Assembly: GCA_036937835.1 (NCBI GenBank)
Contig: CM072863.1
Location: 15,550,001-15,614,000 of the forward strand
DNA: 64,000 bases
DNA from: Pampus argenteus
Lineage: Eukaryota; Chordata; Actinopteri; Scombriformes; Stromateidae
Direction of reading: 5' to 3'
In this document: positions 61,282-64,000 of the stretch, in pieces
Layout of the letters: the number at the start of each line of letters is the position of its first letter
Position numbering within the stretch: the stretch's first letter is position 1
Program-made: the position numbers and the translations under genes
The notes under the pieces: generated by a model
Told to the model about the DNA's origin: nothing
Seen by the model: the letters and a program-made list of their open reading frames with translations, nothing else
The model's database searches: none

Positions 61282-63674
61282 GGGGGGTACAGAGTGCTGC
61301 TTAATCTGTGAATGCATTATACTTTCAGCATGAGGGTCAGCATTTCAGTCACGTGACTGCAGGATGGAGCAGGACTAACTCTGTTAGAATTATAGAAATT
61401 CCACAGAATAGCACGTTATTAGAGTTAGTTACAGCCAAAGACACTTCATGTTTTAGATGTTTTATATAACCAACACCTACAATATGAGACTGGAAATGTC
61501 ACATTTCTTGAATGTGTCATCAAATGGCTTGTTTGTTTTAATGGAAAGAGGCTTTGTCTTACATTCTGTCTTTTTTATTCATTATATGATGTTCAAATGA
61601 GGCTCCTGCTCAGTTATTTGTTTCACTAAATGTGTGTTTATCAAACTAAAGACTTTTTTTATTCATGTAGGAAATTACATCAAGCCTTTCTCACCCTGAT
61701 TGTCTCAACTGATGTAGTTGCAGTGTGATTACTTTCAGTGCATCGAAAACCACTAAAGTAGTGTGTAAATTTGCACATTAATTAATAAAAAATGTAAAAT
61801 AAAAATAAAAAGTAAAAATAAGAGACGAGTGATTTAAACCTTCCTAACTTTGAGACCTTTCAGAGATCCTTAAAGATAGATGTTGCACTTCACTGGCTCC
61901 TTTCAGGTCAAACTGTAGCCTTTATTTAATGTCCCACAGTCCCACAGACGTAGACTGGACAAGAGTGTTAAAAGTTGTTGGACAAAATATAAAATAGTTA
62001 TGGTAGTTTACATAATGCACTTTGGTGCTGGTGTTGTAATAGACCATTAAAATTGCATAATGCAGGAAATTGCAATTTTGTGGTCCCAATAACAAAAGCA
62101 AACTTAAGAAATATCTGCAATATTTGCGAGAGATTGGAATTTTGCTGAATTGCAACTGCAACTGTTCCACATCGAATAGCCAAATCAAGAGAGTGATTGT
62201 GATTGGACCAATTGCATTTCATGTTGTGGAAACCATAGATATAAACCTATATCATAAAAATGGGCACTTTGTAAATTAAACTATTGCATTGCATTAATGG
62301 ATTTATTTTAATGGCATTATTGACAGATTTTATTTGGTATTTGTTAAGGTGAAAGTTTATTTAACAAAGGTTCAAATACAGTATTTTTTACATATATATC
62401 TTTGACATTATGTTAATGTTAAACAAGTGAAAGACAAAGATACGATTAGATAGATATGTACATTTTCTACGTTTGTGGGAAAAGCAAAGCAAACAGACCT
62501 CATCTCATCTCAATTTAAATCTGTGTTGCAGTGTGCTGCTGACAGCCCAGATGACGTGACTGTCAGATGCAAATGTTTCCTACATGTGTCTACAGCCTTG
62601 CTCTCAAGTCTCTGTGTGTTTGTTTGTCTGAAGTAGCTATGAACTGTTTCTTTCACCTGTATCTTCTTTCTCTGTTCATGTCTAACTGCACAAATCATAT
62701 GCTGCCATTGGGTCAGTAAAATAACTGCTTTCGCTGTCTGGTTCCTCTTAAAGAGAGAACGTTATCTGTTAAGAAATAATGGTGACGAAATTTAGTACAT
62801 ACTGGTAGTTTTGTTCATGCTGGAGTGCACTTTAAAAATTTGATCTACCCTCCCACGTTGGCTGTGCATTAGCCTTCTGTTACAGCTTTGTGAAAGTACA
62901 GCTGTGAATGTCATGAATGGGGACAAGGGTTGCCACGGAGACATGGTACTAAAATATTTAGAGCAGAGAACTACTTCTACAACTGATAGTAAACACTAAA
63001 GTGTGGATATGTTGTATGTTTTGCCATATTTACAGGGTCGTGGCATTTCTTATGATATACATATACAGTATATATATAAAATCTATATTGACCTGAATAA
63101 ATCCTTTTGACATGAGAGACGGTGTGTAGTGTGCGGCTGAGTGGGGAAGCAACACTTTTTTTTTTTCTTTTTTTTTTTGTTTGTTATTTGTGGCAGTGAT
63201 GCAAACTGAATTATTAGATATTCAGTTTAAAATAGTATTAAGATTAAGATGATCAGCATATTCTCATAATTTAGCTGAAGCCATCACATTTTTGCATGTA
63301 TGCTAAAAAAAAAACCTAAAATGGTTCAGTTATTAAAATATTTGCCAGTTAATTTTCTGTTGAACGACTAATCGTTGCAGCCCTATGTAGCAGATACAGG
63401 ACTGATATTAATGCATTAGTGTCCAATTGCTAAATGCTACATGTCAACTTCAATCCACATTTGTGTTTCCTTTGTAACATAACAGTTAATAAATAATACC
63501 CTCAGTAGCAATACTAATCAGCCCTCTATCATTTTTTGATTGCAGGACTTCTTCATCATGTTCATCCATCACCTGGCTACAGTGGGCCTGATCAGCTTTT
63601 CTTACGTCAACAACATGGTGCGAGTAGGGAGCCTGGTGATGTGTGTCCACGATGCCTCTGACTTCCTGCTAGAG
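49961..63674 (+). CDS. cers5: Ceramide synthase 5, 5' part (7 coding exons, runs off the window)
   Basis: ER-membrane enzyme that N-acylates sphingoid bases with acyl-CoA (C16-preferring in mammalian CerS5). Coding exons: 49961-50136, 57912-58017, 58989-59119, 59431-59488, 59657-59707, 60617-60709, 63546-63674; phases join to 248 aa and the frame is open at the last donor. Seen: N-glycosylation sequon NVT at 19-21, TM1 about 39-57, a homeobox-like domain at about 80-128 (QPNAVLEKVF to WFRHRRNQDKP), and a TLC domain from FCESMWRFTFY. The Lag1p motif is complete: HH at 213-214 and HD at 240-241. Residues from GLYHYY onward match CERS5 better than CERS6, and synteny agrees, although the first 20 residues look CERS6-like. 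Two tandem ATGs begin the frame. The last third of the TLC domain and the tail lie beyond 64000. Confidence 0.93.
50566..51015. repeat. Long foldback interspersed element in cers5 intron 1
   Basis: Left arm about 50566-50725 starts GGGGGACAAAATCC and includes AATCAAGTAGATATCT and AGTGCCAAAGTCCCTCTTTT. The right arm at about 50755-50870 is its imperfect inverse (AAAGAGGGAATTTGATACTA, AAAAAGACTG, TATCCACTTGATATGACTAA, CATATAAGCTTCAGATAAA). The stretch from there to about 51015 (GTGCACCTGACTGTTTTAAG) belongs to the same repeat as I remember it from percomorph genomes. Non-coding. Confidence 0.7.
53448..53540 (-). repeat. Tail fragment of GGCTGCAAC-terminal repeat family, reversed
   Basis: GAGCTGCAGCGATTAGTCGA followed by TTAATCCAGCAGTCAATTGT and TATTTTGATAATAAAATAAT is the reverse complement of the family tail. 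Confidence 0.6.
56252..56336 (-). repeat. Head fragment of the same repeat family, reversed
   Basis: ACAATTAATTGATTAATCTG, then TATCGACAGTGAAAAGTTAT and TTGTAGCCCTT match the head of the family in reverse. Confidence 0.5.
58018..58988 (+). other. cers5 intron 2
   Basis: Donor GTTTGT, acceptor CTCACAG. Nothing recognised inside. Confidence 0.55.
59708..60616 (+). other. cers5 intron 5
   Basis: Donor GTATGA, acceptor CTGTAG. No feature recognised. Confidence 0.55.
60783..60970. repeat. GGATAA-rich degenerate repeat
   Basis: GGGATAA or GGATAAT occurs at least six times at irregular spacing, with AATCGTGAT near the end. It may be a decayed transposon end rather than a true tandem array. Confidence 0.4.
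61235..61287. repeat. (TG)n tract followed by a 23-base G run
   Basis: About 15 TG units run straight into G23 at 61265-61287. Strongly Z-DNA- and quadruplex-prone, and a likely place for length variation or assembly error. Confidence 0.9.
63310..63385 (+). repeat. Tail fragment of GGCTGCAAC-terminal repeat family
   Basis: TTTGCCAGTTAATTTTCTGT followed by TGAACGACTAATCGTTGCAG and CCCTA is the family tail in plus orientation, the best preserved end in the window. Confidence 0.65.
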
Positions 63675-63803
63675 GTCAGTTAGACACAGAATTAATTGAG
63701 TCATCTTACAAAGCAACCGCACACTGTAACATTTCATGAATGAGAAGTTTCACATATACTGTACTATGCTTCCGGCCATTTTCGGAAGCATAGCAAAATG
63801 CTT

Positions 63804-63835
<32 letters not shown>

Positions 63836-64000
63836 TATTTCTTATATTCAGCCTGTAACTGAGCCTCTCCATGCTGTCCTCATAACTAATATTATATTTA
63901 CAGCTACACTGATTGCATAAAGGGAAGGACTATCTTATAAAGTGGCCATTAGGTGTATGTAATTCAATAACAGAGAAATGTTTTGTTATTTCAAAGACCA
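63675..64000 (+). other. Start of cers5 intron 7 (cut by the window end)
   Basis: Begins GTCAGT. Contains an (ATTT)n run at 63802-63832. The next cers5 exon is not in the window. Confidence 0.7.
63802..63832. repeat. (ATTT)n microsatellite
   Basis: About seven ATTT/TTTA units. Confidence 0.85.

Larger units (their letters stand above)
60710..63545 (+). other. cers5 intron 6
   Basis: Donor GTAAGA, acceptor TTGCAG. Contains a GGATAA-rich stretch at 60783-60970, GT runs at 61079-61096 and 61235-61264, the latter followed by 23 G residues, and a repeat tail at 63310-63385. Confidence 0.6.

Noticed and set aside
1..64000. CRISPR arrays, operons, prophage, tRNA or rRNA genes
   Set aside because: None seen; the architecture is vertebrate nuclear, and no cloverleaf or rRNA-like stretch was recognised by eye.

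Overview
This is nuclear DNA from a bony fish, most likely a percomorph teleost. The genes are split by GT-AG introns, the spacers are AT-rich and full of GT/CT/TGTC microsatellites, and many interspersed repeats are of kinds I know from percomorph genomes. I see no bacterial, viral or plasmid architecture. Species cannot be fixed from the sequence.

Four protein genes lie head-to-tail on the + strand: an ASIC1-type acid-sensing ion channel (531-23685, 10 coding exons, 542 aa), smarcd1/BAF60A of the SWI/SNF complex (28673-41309, 13 coding exons, 514 aa), cytosolic glycerol-3-phosphate dehydrogenase gpd1 (43697-47367, 8 coding exons, 351-352 aa) and the 5' part of ceramide synthase cers5 (49961 to beyond the window end, 7 coding exons seen, 248 aa so far). 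Exon borders were set by joining phases and by matching each protein to its family. All three complete genes have a poly(A) signal. gpd1 has a clear TATA box, smarcd1 a possible one, and cers5 an ETS-type motif upstream. The gene set matches human 12q13 (ASIC1-SMARCD1-GPD1-COX14-CERS5), but cers5 is on the same strand as the others here and no cox14 was found in the gpd1-cers5 interval. The genes do not form a pathway (neuronal channel, chromatin remodelling, glycerol/NADH shuttle, sphingolipid synthesis); their linkage is inherited synteny.

The rest is introns and short intergenic DNA holding degraded mobile elements: a non-LTR reverse-transcriptase fragment (asic1 intron 4), a possible hAT transposase fragment (asic1 intron 3), a teleost interspersed repeat of about 1 kb (smarcd1 intron 3), three foldback/inverted-repeat elements (gpd1 intron 7, upstream of cers5, cers5 intron 1), at least nine fragments of one family ending in a GGCTGCAAC-like sequence, and many microsatellites.

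The most interesting biological point is in the channel. Its only first exon here is of the ASIC1b type, and it lacks the histidine and acidic residues after TM1 that are tied to proton gating in mammalian ASIC1. I found no new multi-gene system in this window.
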